Below are positions 39,205-48,209 of a DNA stretch of 64,000 nt, piece after piece. The notes below the pieces were generated by a model. The model did no database searches. It was not told the origin of the DNA and saw nothing but the letters and a program-made list of their open reading frames with translations. The stretch covers positions 496,001 to 560,000 of the forward strand of contig AP026970.1 in assembly GCA_027924025.1 (NCBI GenBank), written 5' to 3'. Positions within the stretch are counted from its first letter, which is position 1; every line of letters starts with the position of its first letter. This stretch comes from Comamonadaceae bacterium OS-4. Its GTDB lineage: Bacteria > Pseudomonadota > Gammaproteobacteria > Burkholderiales > Burkholderiaceae_C. The position numbers were made by a program, and so were the translations under genes.

Positions 39205-40194
39205 ATGGCCCCCATGCTGCAAATCCTGACAGTGACTTTCCCCTTTTTTGCCTTGGTGCTCTGCGGCTATCTGGCCGCCCGTCGGGGCATGCTGCCGCTG
39301 GCGGCCATCCCCGGGCTCAATGGCTTTGTGCTGTTTTTCGCGTTGCCGTGCATGCTCTACCGCTTCGGTGCGAGCACGCCCATCGGTGAACTGTTGGATG
39401 TGAGTCTCGCGCTTACCTACCTGCTGTGTGCGCTGGTGATGGTGGCCTTTGTGGTGGCGGTCACGCTGCACGGTCGTATCGGCTGGAATGACGCCGCCTT
39501 TGGCGCACTGGTAGGCGCCTTTCCCAACACCGGCTTTATGGGGGTGCCGCTGTTGGTCGCGCTCTTGGGGGCCAAGGCGGCGGGCCCTGCCATCGTCACG
39601 ATTCTGGTCGACATGGTGATCACCTCGTCTCTGTGTATTGCGCTGTCGCGCCTTGGCGGTGACCCTGCGCAAGGCGGCGTGTCGGCGGGGCAGGCTGCCA
39701 AAAACGCGCTGAAGGGGGTCGCTGCCAACCCCATGCCCTGGTCCATTTTGCTGGGAGCCTTGTTTTCAGCGCTGCAGCTTGAGTTACCCAAGCCTGTTGC
39801 CGCGACTGTGGGCCTGCTGGCCGATGCGGCCTCGCCGGTCGCGCTCTTCACCATCGGCGCGGTGCTGGCCCGCTCCCAAATGCTGGCCAAGGACGACAAA
39901 TCCCACGAAGTGCATTGGCAGGAATATGTGCCGGTAGCGTTGATCAAGCTCTTTTTGCACCCCTTGCTGGTGCTGCTGGTCGGCGTGTCGGCGGTGAGCC
40001 TCGGGGTACACATCGACAAATTTGCACTCACCGTGCTGGTGCTGCTGGCCGCCCTCCCGAGTGCGAGCAATGTGTCGCTGCTGGCAGAGCGCTTCGGTGC
40101 GGATAATGGGCGCATTGCCCGCATCATTCTGGTTTCTACTGCAGCGGCTTTTTTCACTTTTTCGGGTGCTGTGGCGCTGATGGTAGGAATTTAG
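39205..40194 (+). CDS. AEC-family transporter
   Basis: The 329-residue protein has ~10 hydrophobic segments arranged as two five-helix repeats. Typical stretches are NGFVLFFALPCMLYRFGAS, GAFPNTGFMGVPLLVALLG and LPSASNVSLLAERFGADNG. Members export organic acids or amino-acid-like solutes such as malate or auxin-type compounds; the substrate is unknown. It is divergent from the helicase gene. ATG 39214 is an alternative start. A dispersed repeat begins 3 bp after its stop. Confidence 0.87.
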   Translation: MAPMLQILTVTFPFFALVLCGYLAARRGMLPLAAIPGLNGFVLFFALPCMLYRFGASTPIGELLDVSLALTYLLCALVMVAFVVAVTLHGRIGWNDAAFGALVGAFPNTGFMGVPLLVALLGAKAAGPAIVTILVDMVITSSLCIALSRLGGDPAQGGVSAGQAAKNALKGVAANPMPWSILLGALFSALQLELPKPVAATVGLLADAASPVALFTIGAVLARSQMLAKDDKSHEVHWQEYVPVALIKLFLHPLLVLLVGVSAVSLGVHIDKFALTVLVLLAALPSASNVSLLAERFGADNGRIARIILVSTAAAFFTFSGAVALMVGI

Positions 40195-40196
40195 TT

Positions 40197-40251
40197 GCTA
40201 CTGAATTGATAGCTGCTTGCGCAGGTTCTATGGGCGCCAGAGGCTGAAAAG
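40197..40251 (+). repeat. Dispersed 55-bp repeat, copy B
   Basis: GCTACTGAATTGATAGC, then TGCTTGCGCAGGTTCTATGG and GCGCCAGAGGCT match copy A at 43 of 55 positions. It lies three bases after the AEC transporter stop, where its hairpins could protect or end the message. The rest of the gap to 40325 shows nothing else. Confidence 0.78.
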
Positions 40252-40325
40252 AAGCTGATCTGCAGCCGTTCGGGGCGAATCCTTGGAAATGCAGGTGGCT
40301 TTGCTCCGGCGCGCACAATAATCAT

Positions 40326-40679
40326 ATGGACACTCTGATGAATTTCGTATCCGCCATTTTCCGCACCGCACTCAAACTGGTGCTTATCGCTGCAGCCGCC
40401 GTCTTTGCCCTGAGCCTGATCGTGGTTGCGCTGCTGAGCGTCGTGTGGGTGCTGCTCAAGGCCTTGCTGACCGGCCGCAAACCGGCGTTTGTGACCACCT
40501 TCCAGCGGTTCAATCAGGCGCGTCAGCAGTTCAAGCGCGGCGGTTTTGGTGCTGCCGGCCCGTCAGCAGCGGGAGGCTTCGGATACGGTGCGCCTGCGGC
40601 GGATGTGGTCGATGTGCAGGCCCATGAGGTGCTCAATGACCAGGCCCTGTCTTACGGGCAGGCTGCCGACAAGCGCTGA
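40326..40679 (+). CDS. Small membrane protein of unknown function
   Basis: The 117-residue product has a long hydrophobic stretch (~14-48: LKLVLIAAAAVFALSLIVV then LLSVVWVLLKALL), probably a hairpin of two membrane helices. A basic segment (GRKPAFVTTFQRFNQARQQF) and a Gly/Ala-rich tail follow. The family is not recognised. The start ATG 40326 is the only good candidate. Confidence 0.7.
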   Translation: MDTLMNFVSAIFRTALKLVLIAAAAVFALSLIVVALLSVVWVLLKALLTGRKPAFVTTFQRFNQARQQFKRGGFGAAGPSAAGGFGYGAPAADVVDVQAHEVLNDQALSYGQAADKR

Positions 40680-40696
40680 GTGTCTCGCGAGTCGGG

Positions 40697-41083
40697 CTAA
40701 TTCCCGTCTTTGACAACAGCAGCGCCGATGACCTCCCCCTTTGGCCCTACGTCAACCCGCAAGTGGAAATGCTCCCACAGCATCCCGCACTGACCTACGG
40801 GGTAAGTCCAACTGCCTGCGGAGGAGTTGCTTGGCACGCCGATAAGTGAAATGAGTTCTGGGCCGGTTTTGCCGTTCAACAAGCGCTTGTCCACGAGTTC
40901 CATTGCCATTCCGCCCCGATAGCAGCCTGGATCGTTCTCTTGGTCGCGTGATGATGCTTCTAGCCAAAGTCGCTGGTTGAAAGACACCGCCTTGGCAGTT
41001 GGCAAGTTCAGATACCAGTACGAAAGTGCGGCTAACGATACTGACACGATCAGCGTGGCGGTGATTTTTTTCATGATCTCCAT
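40697..41083 (-). CDS. Hypothetical membrane-anchored or secreted protein
   Basis: About 128 residues. The N-terminus (MEIMKKITATLIVSVSLAAL) is an uncleaved or cleavable signal anchor. The rest has QRLWLEASSRDQENDPGCYRG, LVDKRLLNGKTGPELISLIG and VGQCGMLWEHFHLRVDVG, with two cysteines. The pattern LLxGKTxxEVxxLLG resembles the start of BamE/SmpA-like small proteins but is too weak to name. ATG 41074 or an earlier ATG 41134 are alternatives. Confidence 0.65.
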   Translation of the reverse strand: MEIMKKITATLIVSVSLAALSYWYLNLPTAKAVSFNQRLWLEASSRDQENDPGCYRGGMAMELVDKRLLNGKTGPELISLIGVPSNSSAGSWTYPVGQCGMLWEHFHLRVDVGPKGEVIGAAVVKDGN

Positions 41084-41109
41084 CCGAGTTTTCTTGCAAA
41101 TAGCGAGCG

Positions 41110-41466
41110 CTAGGACCAGAAAATTCCCAGCCAAGCGAGTGCATTAACTAGTCGGCTGGCTCGCCGCGATGACTTTGCGCTGTCACCGGTGATGGGCCAA
41201 AGCGTAGCCCGTTTCCACGCCCATCGGTAGTAGGCGATGGCCATTGGAACGCCGAGCCAGCCCAAGTGCGTTACCTCGTTGATTGCACCGATCCAATAGA
41301 AGGTGCCCACAATTAACAGTGATAACCAGAATATGCCCGAGCTGGTGCTTGCAATCACGTGGGATAGCTTGCCGCACAAGCTGCAGACCGCAGGGTGTTC
41401 ACGGCTGGAGCGTCTTTTTGCTGACAAGGGCACGCCGACGCCTTGGCAATGGGGGCAGGGTGTCAT
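41110..41466 (-). CDS. Small membrane protein with N-terminal zinc-ribbon-like cysteines
   Basis: The 118-residue product opens with CPHCQGVG and a second pair CSLCGK about 23 residues later, a likely zinc ribbon. Two or three membrane helices follow (IFWLSLLIVGTFYWIGAI; LGWLGVPMAIAYYRWAW). Function is unknown. It lies 27 bp upstream of the next minus-strand gene and 36 bp downstream of nothing coding on its own strand except priA's end, so it may share the priA transcript. Confidence 0.68.
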   Translation of the reverse strand: MTPCPHCQGVGVPLSAKRRSSREHPAVCSLCGKLSHVIASTSSGIFWLSLLIVGTFYWIGAINEVTHLGWLGVPMAIAYYRWAWKRATLWPITGDSAKSSRRASRLVNALAWLGIFWS

Positions 41467-41502
41467 CGGGAGCGGAGCCTTTCAGCAGAGCGAGGACTTG
41501 TA

Positions 41503-43641
41503 TCAAATCGCCAACGGATCCACATCAATCGCCCAGCGTATCAGCCCCTTGCACTCGGGCTGGCTGCGGGTGGCGTGGAGCACGCTTTGCCAGGCGGTCA
41601 GGAACTGCTGGAGCGTGGCGCGCGAGGGGCACTCGATGAGCATCTGGGCGCGTTCGAGATTGGCCACCCGCTGGATGGCCATGGGCACGGCGGGGTAGAG
41701 GAAGACTTGCGCCAGTGCCTCTGCCCAGCCGTCCCACGCGGCCATCTCGGTTTGGGCGAAGGTGCGGGCGGCGTTCAAAAAGGCCTGAGCGGCCTCTTGC
41801 GTTTTGGCTTCGGCGCGCACCAAGGCTTGGGCGCTGAAGGGCGGCATGTTGGCTTGCTCGCGCTCTTTGAGCTGCTGCGCGGCGAAGGTGGTGTAGTCGT
41901 GCTTCTTGAGGGCGGCGTACAGGCCGTGCTGGGGCTGGAAGGTTTGCAGCCACACCTCGCTCTGCGCACCCAGTGACGCATCGCGCCCCGCACGTCCCGC
42001 CGCCTGCATCAGCAAACTGAACAAGCGCTCGGGCGCCCGGAAGTCGCTGCTGAACAAAGCGCCGTCCGGGTTCACTGCAGCCACCAGCGTAATGCGGCGG
42101 AAATCGTGGCCCTTGGCAATCATCTGCGTGCCCACCAGCACATCCACGTCGCCCGCATGCACGGCAGCCAACTGCTCTTCGAGCTGGCCTTTGAGCTTGG
42201 TGCTGTCGGCGTCAATGCGCGCGATGCGGATGGGCTCGCCGTTGGGGTTATCGGGAGTGACGGAGCCGTGGCGTCGCACATCCACCAGCAATTCGGCTAG
42301 GTGTTCTTCCAGCTGCTCGGTGCCCCGCCCGAAGGGGGCGATGTCTACATTGCCGCAGTCCGGGCAGGCGCGCGGCACCCGCTCGGTAAAGCCGCAGTGG
42401 TGGCAGCGCAGGGTGCGGTCGATTTTGTGGAACACCCGGAATGCGCTGCAGTGCGGGCACTCGCTCTTCCAGCCGCAGTCTTCGCAGGTTAGCACCGGGG
42501 CGTAGCCGCGCCGGTTCAAAAACACCATCACCTGCTCGCCACGCGTCACCCGCTCGGTGATAGCGGCAATCAGCGGGGTCGAGAAGATGGCGCGCCGGGG
42601 CTGGTGGTTCATGTCCACCCTGCGCACCAGCGGTAATCGGGAAGACTCGCCGATACGACTCGGCATGTGCAGGCGCAGGTAGCGCCCACCTTCCTCCGCT
42701 GGGCGGCTGTGGTGCCAGGTCTCCAGCGAAGGCGTTGCCGATCCGAGGATGACTTTGGCGCCCTCCAACTTGCCGCGGTAGACCGCGAGGTCACGCGCCG
42801 AGTAGCGCGCGCCTTCGCCGCTCTTGTAGCTGGGGTCGTGCTCCTCATCCACGACGATGAGCCGCAGCTTGGGCAGGCTGGCAAACACTGCCATGCGCGT
42901 ACCCAGCACGATGCGGGCCGCACCGCCGTGCGCACTGAGCCAGCTTTTGAGCCGCTGCGGGTTGGTCATGCCACTGTGCAGGCTGACCACGGCCTGTTCG
43001 CCGTAGAGCGGGGCAAAGCGGGCTTTGAAGCGCTCTTCCAGTTGAGGGGTGAGGTTGATTTCCGGCACCATCACCAGCGCCTGGGCATCCGGGTCGGCTG
43101 CCAGCAGCTTGTGCACGCAGTGCAAATACACCTCGGTCTTGCCGCTGCCGGTGGCGCCGAACAGCAGATAAGGTCCGGGGTTGGCATCGATCTGTGCAAT
43201 CGCCGCAGCTTGCTCGGGGCTGAGCGCCGGTGCAGCCAATACTGCGCCGCCGGCACTACCATCCAACTTTTTGCGCTTGAGGCGGCGCGCCATCTGCTCG
43301 GGGTTCAGTTCGCGCAGCTGCGGGGGCAGGGCGGCCAGCGCCACTTCACCGGCCGAGCGCTGGTAGTAGGCGGCGGTAAAGCTCAAGAGCTGCTGCCAGG
43401 CCCGGCTCAAGGGCGGAATGCCCTCCAGCACACCGGCAATATCACGCACCTTGGCGGGGTCAAACTCGCCGGTAGCCTCTGCCGTGGCCGCATCCCACAC
43501 CACACCCAGCGTCTCGCGCTTGCCCAAGGGCACCCGCACCAGGGTGCCGGCCGGCAACAGCTGTTCGCTGCGGTAGGTCAGCACCGGTCCGAGCGCCGCA
43601 TGCGCCGGGGTGTGCACCAAAACGGGCAGCCAATGGCTCAT
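41503..43641 (-). CDS. priA: Primosomal protein N' (replication restart helicase PriA)
   Basis: The 712-residue helicase restarts stalled forks by binding branched DNA and loading DnaB. It has the N-terminal 3'-DNA-binding domain (LPVLVHTPAHAALGPVLTYR), Walker A FGATGSGKTEVYL, DEEHD box, the zinc-binding region with four CxxC pairs (CEDCGWKSECPHC, CHHCGF, CPDCGN) and motifs V-VI (VLVGTQMIAKGHDFRRITLV, QAAGRAGRD). It is downstream of hemE on the same strand, separated by a 372-bp gap with DnaA boxes. Confidence 0.96.
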   Translation of the reverse strand: MSHWLPVLVHTPAHAALGPVLTYRSEQLLPAGTLVRVPLGKRETLGVVWDAATAEATGEFDPAKVRDIAGVLEGIPPLSRAWQQLLSFTAAYYQRSAGEVALAALPPQLRELNPEQMARRLKRKKLDGSAGGAVLAAPALSPEQAAAIAQIDANPGPYLLFGATGSGKTEVYLHCVHKLLAADPDAQALVMVPEINLTPQLEERFKARFAPLYGEQAVVSLHSGMTNPQRLKSWLSAHGGAARIVLGTRMAVFASLPKLRLIVVDEEHDPSYKSGEGARYSARDLAVYRGKLEGAKVILGSATPSLETWHHSRPAEEGGRYLRLHMPSRIGESSRLPLVRRVDMNHQPRRAIFSTPLIAAITERVTRGEQVMVFLNRRGYAPVLTCEDCGWKSECPHCSAFRVFHKIDRTLRCHHCGFTERVPRACPDCGNVDIAPFGRGTEQLEEHLAELLVDVRRHGSVTPDNPNGEPIRIARIDADSTKLKGQLEEQLAAVHAGDVDVLVGTQMIAKGHDFRRITLVAAVNPDGALFSSDFRAPERLFSLLMQAAGRAGRDASLGAQSEVWLQTFQPQHGLYAALKKHDYTTFAAQQLKEREQANMPPFSAQALVRAEAKTQEAAQAFLNAARTFAQTEMAAWDGWAEALAQVFLYPAVPMAIQRVANLERAQMLIECPSRATLQQFLTAWQSVLHATRSQPECKGLIRWAIDVDPLAI

Positions 43642-44013
43642 GGGCAGGGTCCGGAGGTTGTCTGACTTCTCGTGATGCGGAATGTCACTTGGGGCGTCTT
43701 GTTGAGGTGAACTTGCGGAATGAGGGCTAAGTGCTTGATTTACAAGAGGTTTGCATTTGATTCAGGTTTTCTGTGGATAACTTTGTTGATATGTGCCTTG
43801 GGCCGCGCCTCAGGCCTTATAAATCAAGGGTTTTCTTACGCTGCCCAGAAAAAAAGCAAAAACAGAAATCTATATAAATCAAGCACTTAGGAGCGCTATC
43901 GGTTTTGTAGCGCTGCTCCCACCCAGGGGTTTAAGGGTTAACCCTAAATCGCCATTTTTGTGCATAACTAAGTGCCGGAAACTTTGTTTTTTCAAAAAAA
44001 ACGTGGTAGCCGA
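43642..44013. other. Origin-like gap between priA and hemE: DnaA boxes, IHF-type sites, inverted repeat, AT-rich tract
   Basis: Two perfect DnaA boxes of the form TTATNCACA are present on the minus strand (TGTGGATAA at 43772-43780; TGTGCATAA at 43959-43967). A perfect 15-bp inverted repeat, TAAGTGCTTGATTTA (43728-43742) and TAAATCAAGCACTTA (43875-43889), has an exact IHF consensus (WATCAANNNNTTR) in each arm. TATAAATCAAG occurs twice (43817, 43873). An AT-rich stretch covers 43847-43881. A hairpin AGCGCTA/TAGCGCT (43892-43914) and the palindrome GGGTTAACCC lie beside the second box. No reading frame of interest is seen. The origin role is inferred; a regulatory DnaA/IHF locus is the alternative. 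Confidence 0.5.
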
Positions 44014-45177
44014 TCAAGCGCGCAAGCTTTTGGAGTGGCTGTGTACCGCCGCCACCAGTGCCGCCACATGTTCCGGTGGGGTGTACTGGCTGATGCCGTG
44101 GCCCAGGTTGAAGATGTGCGTGGGGCCGGTGCCGCTGCCTTGATAGGGCGCGCCGAAACTGTCCAAGACTTTGGCCACTTCAGTTTCGATAGCAGCCGGT
44201 GGCGCAAACAACACATTGGGGTCGATGTTGCCTTGCAGCGCCTTGCCCGGGCCGTTCTCCATGCCGCCCACCAATGCGCGTGCTTTGGCAAGGTTGACCG
44301 TCCAGTCGAGGCCCAGCACTTCGCAGTCCAGCGCCTGCATGTCGTGCAGCCACAAACCGCCGCCTTTGGTGAACACAATGCGTGGCACCACTTTGCCGTC
44401 GGTGCCGAAGCGCTTGAGTTGCTTCAGCACGCGTGCGGTGTAGGCCAGGCTGAACTCTTGGAAAGCGCCATCGGCCAGCACGCCGCCCCAGCTGTCAAAC
44501 ACCATCACCGCTTGGGCGCCGGCGTCGATCTGGGCATTCAGGTAGGCTGCCACCGAGTCTGCGTTGATGGCCAGCATGCGGTGCATCAGGTCCGGGCGGC
44601 TGTACATCATGGTTTTGACCAGGCGGTAGTCGTCGCTGCCCTTGCCTTCGACCATGTAGCAAGCCAGTGTCCAAGGGCTGCCACTAAAGCCGATCAGGGG
44701 CACGCGGCTCTTGCCGTCTACGATGAGTGCCTTGCGGATGCTGCTCACCGCATCGAACACGTACTGCAGCTTGGCCATGTCGGGCACTTCGAGCTTGGCC
44801 ACATCGGCCTCATTCTTGATAGGGCTGGCAAAGCGCGGGCCTTCGCCCTGGGCGAACGACAGGCCCAGGCCCATGGCGTCCGGCACGGTCAGGATGTCGC
44901 TGAACAAAATGGCCGCATCTAAAGGGTAGCGCTCCAGGGGCTGGAGTGTCACTTCGGTAGCGTATTCGCGGTTGGTGGCCAAGCCCATGAAGCTGCCTGC
45001 TGTGGCGCGGGTGGCCACATATTCCGGCAAGTAGCGGCCGGCCTGGCGCATCAACCACACGGGGGTGTGAGGCGTCGCCTGGCGCATGCAGGCCTGCAGA
45101 AAAGTGGGGTTGTGCAGGCCGTCAAAGGTGGTGGCCTCGACTGCGAAAGGTGCGTTGGTGGGGTTGATGTCGGTCAT
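44014..45177 (-). CDS. hemE: Uroporphyrinogen decarboxylase
   Basis: It decarboxylates uroporphyrinogen III to coproporphyrinogen III in haem synthesis. The 387-residue protein has the signature [67 protein letters not shown] and [18 protein letters not shown] 45177 ([11 protein letters not shown]) was preferred over a frame extended by 16 residues. Confidence 0.96.
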   Translation of the reverse strand: MTDINPTNAPFAVEATTFDGLHNPTFLQACMRQATPHTPVWLMRQAGRYLPEYVATRATAGSFMGLATNREYATEVTLQPLERYPLDAAILFSDILTVPDAMGLGLSFAQGEGPRFASPIKNEADVAKLEVPDMAKLQYVFDAVSSIRKALIVDGKSRVPLIGFSGSPWTLACYMVEGKGSDDYRLVKTMMYSRPDLMHRMLAINADSVAAYLNAQIDAGAQAVMVFDSWGGVLADGAFQEFSLAYTARVLKQLKRFGTDGKVVPRIVFTKGGGLWLHDMQALDCEVLGLDWTVNLAKARALVGGMENGPGKALQGNIDPNVLFAPPAAIETEVAKVLDSFGAPYQGSGTGPTHIFNLGHGISQYTPPEHVAALVAAVHSHSKSLRA

Positions 45178-45282
45178 GGACCGATTGTCGCAGTTCGAGC
45201 GCCTGCCGCTTTTGTCTTGCCTCAAGTCAAGACATCATTGCCGGTTCCCCGGCGCCTTGCTTGGTAGCTGCGCGCAAGTGCC

Positions 45283-45699
45283 TCAATGGGCGGCGCGCGC
45301 GTGCTCCACCAACAGGCACTTGTCCTGCACGGTCTGCATACCAGCGGCCCGGGCGCGGGCCATGGCCTCGTCGTTGCGGATGCCGAGTTGCAGCCAGATC
45401 GCAGGGGCGCCGATGGCAATCGCCTCGTCCACCACCGGCGGTACATCCTCGCTGTTGCGGAACACATTCACCATGGCAATCGTTGCATGCGCCGCGGCCT
45501 CGGTGAGGCTGGGGTAGGCCTTTTCACCCAAGATCTCGGCAGCGTTCGGGTTGATCGGCACGATGCGCCAGCCCTGCCGCTGCATATAGGCCGCCACCTT
45601 GAAACTCTCGCGGTGCGGCTTGGGCGACAGGCCCACCACTGCCACGGTGCGGGGCGGAAACAGCAGCGGGTGAAGGATGTCGGTGTCGATGGAGGGCAT
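45283..45699 (-). CDS. CoA-binding protein (Rossmann fold, YccU-like)
   Basis: The 138-residue single-domain protein has TVAVVGLSPKPHRESFKVAA, IVPINPNAAEILGEKAYPSL and LGIRNDEAMARARAAGM, typical of small CoA-binding domains related to succinyl-CoA synthetase alpha. Its physiological role is unknown. It lies between dsbD and hemE, all on the minus strand. Confidence 0.9.
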   Translation of the reverse strand: MPSIDTDILHPLLFPPRTVAVVGLSPKPHRESFKVAAYMQRQGWRIVPINPNAAEILGEKAYPSLTEAAAHATIAMVNVFRNSEDVPPVVDEAIAIGAPAIWLQLGIRNDEAMARARAAGMQTVQDKCLLVEHARAAH

Positions 45700-45730
45700 A
45701 GTGGTCGGTCGGGCGAAAGTGTGTGGGCGC

Positions 45731-47995
45731 TTACAAGGTGGCCAGGGTGCCGAGCACCTCGCCGGGCGTGAGCAACTCAGTCAACACTTGGGGGCTGCGC
45801 CCCGGGGCGTACAGCACATAGACCGGCACGCCGCTGCGGCCGAGTTGCTCCAGCGCGCGGGTGATGGCGGGGTCACGCCGGGTCCAGTCTGCCCGCAGCA
45901 GGGTGACTTGTTTGGCGGCAAAGGCGGCCTCCACCTCGGCTTGGCCCAAGGTGGTTTTCTTGTTCACCTGGCAGGTAATGCACCAAGCGGCCGTGAAATC
46001 CACAAACACCGGCTTGCCTTGCTGCAGCGCGGCTTGCACCGCGGCATCAGACCATGGCTGCCAGTTGGCGCCTGCCGGTGTGGCACCGGTAGTGCGCGCG
46101 GTAGGCTCCTCCGCGGTTTTCAAGCCAAATTGCCATGTAGCGCTTATAGATAGTGCGCAGGCAGCTATAGAAATGATAGTAAATGCCACTTTCGAACGGC
46201 CGGTTTGCCGCAGCGCCCAGACCCCAAGGCCCACGCTCAAGAGCAGCAGCAGCAAGCTGGCAGCACCATCCACACCGGCCAGATGACCCAGCACCCACAC
46301 CAGCCACACCACGGTAGCCGCCATCGGGAAGGCCAGGAAATGCTTGAAAGTTTCCATCCAGGCACCGGGGCGCGGCAGCATCCGGCCCACCGCGGGCCAC
46401 CAGCTCGCCAGCAGGTAAGGCAAGGCCATGCCAACGCCGAGTGCCGCAAACAACACCAAAGACTGCGCGCCCGGCAAAGTAATCGCGTAGCCCAGCGACG
46501 CGCCCATGAACGGTGCGGTGCACGGCGAGGCAATCGCCACCGCCAGCATCCCCGACAAAAACGCCTCGGCCACCGGGTGCCGCAGTTGCAGCCCGGCCAG
46601 GCGGTCGGGCACCATGCTGCCGATGTGCAGCCAACCGGCCAGGTTCATCGCCAGCAGGGTGAATAACAAGGCCAGCCCCACAATCACCGCGGGGGACTGC
46701 AGCTGAAAGCCCCAACCCAGCTGCTCGCCCCCGGCGCGCAGCGCCAGCAGCAAGCCACCCAGCGCCATGAACGACAGCACCACTCCGGCGGTGTAGGCCA
46801 GCCCTTGGGCGCGTTGCTGGCCACGGGGCTGGGCACTTTGGCCGGCAAAGCCCAGCACCTTGAGCGCCAGCACCGGGAAGACGCAGGGCATCAAATTCAA
46901 AATCAGCCCGCCCAGCAAGGCGCCCATCAGCATCCAGCCCCAGCCGCTTTGCGCGGCGGGCGGTGTGGCGTTGCCGCGCGCATTGCTGTCCAGCGCGGCT
47001 TGCAAGGTAGGCGAGACGGTTGCCATCGCGGCCACCGGCGGCCAAGTGCCGTTCACAGGCACTTCGGCGCGCAGGCTCTCGGTGCCACCGGCGCTTAGCA
47101 CCCACGCCAAGCGGGTGGGCGAGGTGTTGCGTTGGGCGGCGTAAGGCAGCCAGGCCCGCCAGGTGGTGCCATCCCAGCCTTGCTGGCGGAGCTGGAGTGC
47201 GCCTTGGTGCAAGCGGTCTGCGTTGGAGGGCAGGGCCGGGGTGTCGAGCAACTCAGCGGTTTCGGGCAGTGCCTGGAGGGCCCGGCCCACCCATGCAGCA
47301 GGCAGGCCGCTCGCCTGCAGGCGCAAGCCTTCGGGCTCAGCGGTCACCTCAAACTTGCCGGTGAAGGGCTGCGGTGCAGCGGCCCACGCAGCCTTGAAGA
47401 GCCCGGTGTGCAGCGCGGTGGAGCCTTGGGCCGGTATCCGCACACTGAAACGCCCTTCCTGGGGAATGCACTCTTCGCGGCACACCAGCCAGCTGGCCGC
47501 CAGCTGCACCTCGGCGCCCGGGGTCAGCCCGGTGGCTTTGAAGTCGCGGCTTACCTGCACGGGCACCGGCAGCAGCACCTCGCCCTCGTAGCCCAGGTTG
47601 GCCAAGGTGCCGATGGCGATCTTTTGCGGGGCTGGCCAGGCGATCTCGCCGGCACTCAGGCCGGGCGGCAGCGTCCACTGCAGCAGCGTGGGCAGGCCGG
47701 AGTCGCCGGGGTTTTTCCAATAGGTGTGCCAATGGGGCTGGTGTTGCAGCCGCAGGCCCAGCCACAGGGTGCTGCCGGGCGTGAGCCCGTCGGGCGCATG
47801 CACCAACAGCTCGGCGCTTACCTGTTCGGTGAGCACCGTAGCTCCCGCGGCTGCGCTCGCAGCCGGTCCGCCCAGCGTGGGGCTGGTTGCAGGCCCCAAT
47901 TGGGCATGAGCCCCCGAAAACAGTGCGCAAGCAGCTATAAAAAAGAGAGCTGCAGGCAGGCGGCGCACGCGGGCGTTAAAAGAGGAGTCGTTCAT
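45731..47995 (-). CDS. DsbD-family thiol:disulfide interchange protein
   Basis: The ~754-residue protein carries electrons from cytoplasmic thioredoxin to the periplasm. A signal peptide (LPAALFFIAACALFSGAHAQ) and a large periplasmic N-domain (with WLVCREECIPQEGRF) come first. The eight-helix transmembrane domain follows, with redox cysteines in NLMPCVFPVLALKVLGF and ASPCTAPFMGASLG. A C-terminal thioredoxin domain has TAAWCITCQVNKKTTL. The long N-domain is closer to ScsB-type proteins than to E. coli DsbD. Two copies of the dispersed repeat are translated in it (46131-46180, 47921-47950). ATG 47995 gives a proper signal peptide. Confidence 0.9.
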   Translation of the reverse strand: MNDSSFNARVRRLPAALFFIAACALFSGAHAQLGPATSPTLGGPAASAAAGATVLTEQVSAELLVHAPDGLTPGSTLWLGLRLQHQPHWHTYWKNPGDSGLPTLLQWTLPPGLSAGEIAWPAPQKIAIGTLANLGYEGEVLLPVPVQVSRDFKATGLTPGAEVQLAASWLVCREECIPQEGRFSVRIPAQGSTALHTGLFKAAWAAAPQPFTGKFEVTAEPEGLRLQASGLPAAWVGRALQALPETAELLDTPALPSNADRLHQGALQLRQQGWDGTTWRAWLPYAAQRNTSPTRLAWVLSAGGTESLRAEVPVNGTWPPVAAMATVSPTLQAALDSNARGNATPPAAQSGWGWMLMGALLGGLILNLMPCVFPVLALKVLGFAGQSAQPRGQQRAQGLAYTAGVVLSFMALGGLLLALRAGGEQLGWGFQLQSPAVIVGLALLFTLLAMNLAGWLHIGSMVPDRLAGLQLRHPVAEAFLSGMLAVAIASPCTAPFMGASLGYAITLPGAQSLVLFAALGVGMALPYLLASWWPAVGRMLPRPGAWMETFKHFLAFPMAATVVWLVWVLGHLAGVDGAASLLLLLLSVGLGVWALRQTGRSKVAFTIISIAACALSISATWQFGLKTAEEPTARTTGATPAGANWQPWSDAAVQAALQQGKPVFVDFTAAWCITCQVNKKTTLGQAEVEAAFAAKQVTLLRADWTRRDPAITRALEQLGRSGVPVYVLYAPGRSPQVLTELLTPGEVLGTLATL
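46131..46180 (-). repeat. Dispersed repeat copy D, translated inside the dsbD-like gene
   Basis: Read on the minus strand: ACTATCATTTCTATAGC, TGCCTGCGCACTATCTATAA, GCGCTACATGGC. It aligns end to end with copies A and B. It is in frame and encodes a membrane-helix segment (TIISIAACALSISATW) just before the thioredoxin domain. Confidence 0.65.
47921..47950 (-). repeat. Partial dispersed repeat copy E, inside the dsbD-like signal peptide
   Basis: On the minus strand GCTCTCTTTTTTATAGC then TGCTTGCGCACTG matches the first 30 bp of the repeat, including ATAGCTGCTTGCGCA. It encodes ALFFIAACAL of the signal peptide, with the same IAACAL peptide as copy D. Confidence 0.5.
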
Positions 47996-48209
47996 CTGCT
48001 GGTCAGAGCCACAAGGGCGGGCATTAGTTCCTCGCGCGGGGCGAGCCGTGGGGCTGGCTTGCGAGGGCTGGGGTACTTGCGCTGGGTTATAACAGGCAGG
48101 GCAAACAGGCACGGTTGTTGCACATGCGCTTTGTGCGCTTGACCCGTACCCTACCCGCGGCCATACTGCGTCAGCACTTTTGTACAACCTTCGGAAAGGC
48201 CCGTTCCGC

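Noticed and set aside
37941..39389. A 482-codon plus-strand frame opposite the helicase gene
   Set aside because: All helicase motifs are on the minus strand; the plus frame is a shadow and overlaps the AEC transporter start.
43985..44010. T-rich/A-rich hairpin as the hemE terminator
   Set aside because: The stem is only A-T pairs (GTTTTTTC with AAAAAAC) and would be too unstable to terminate on its own.
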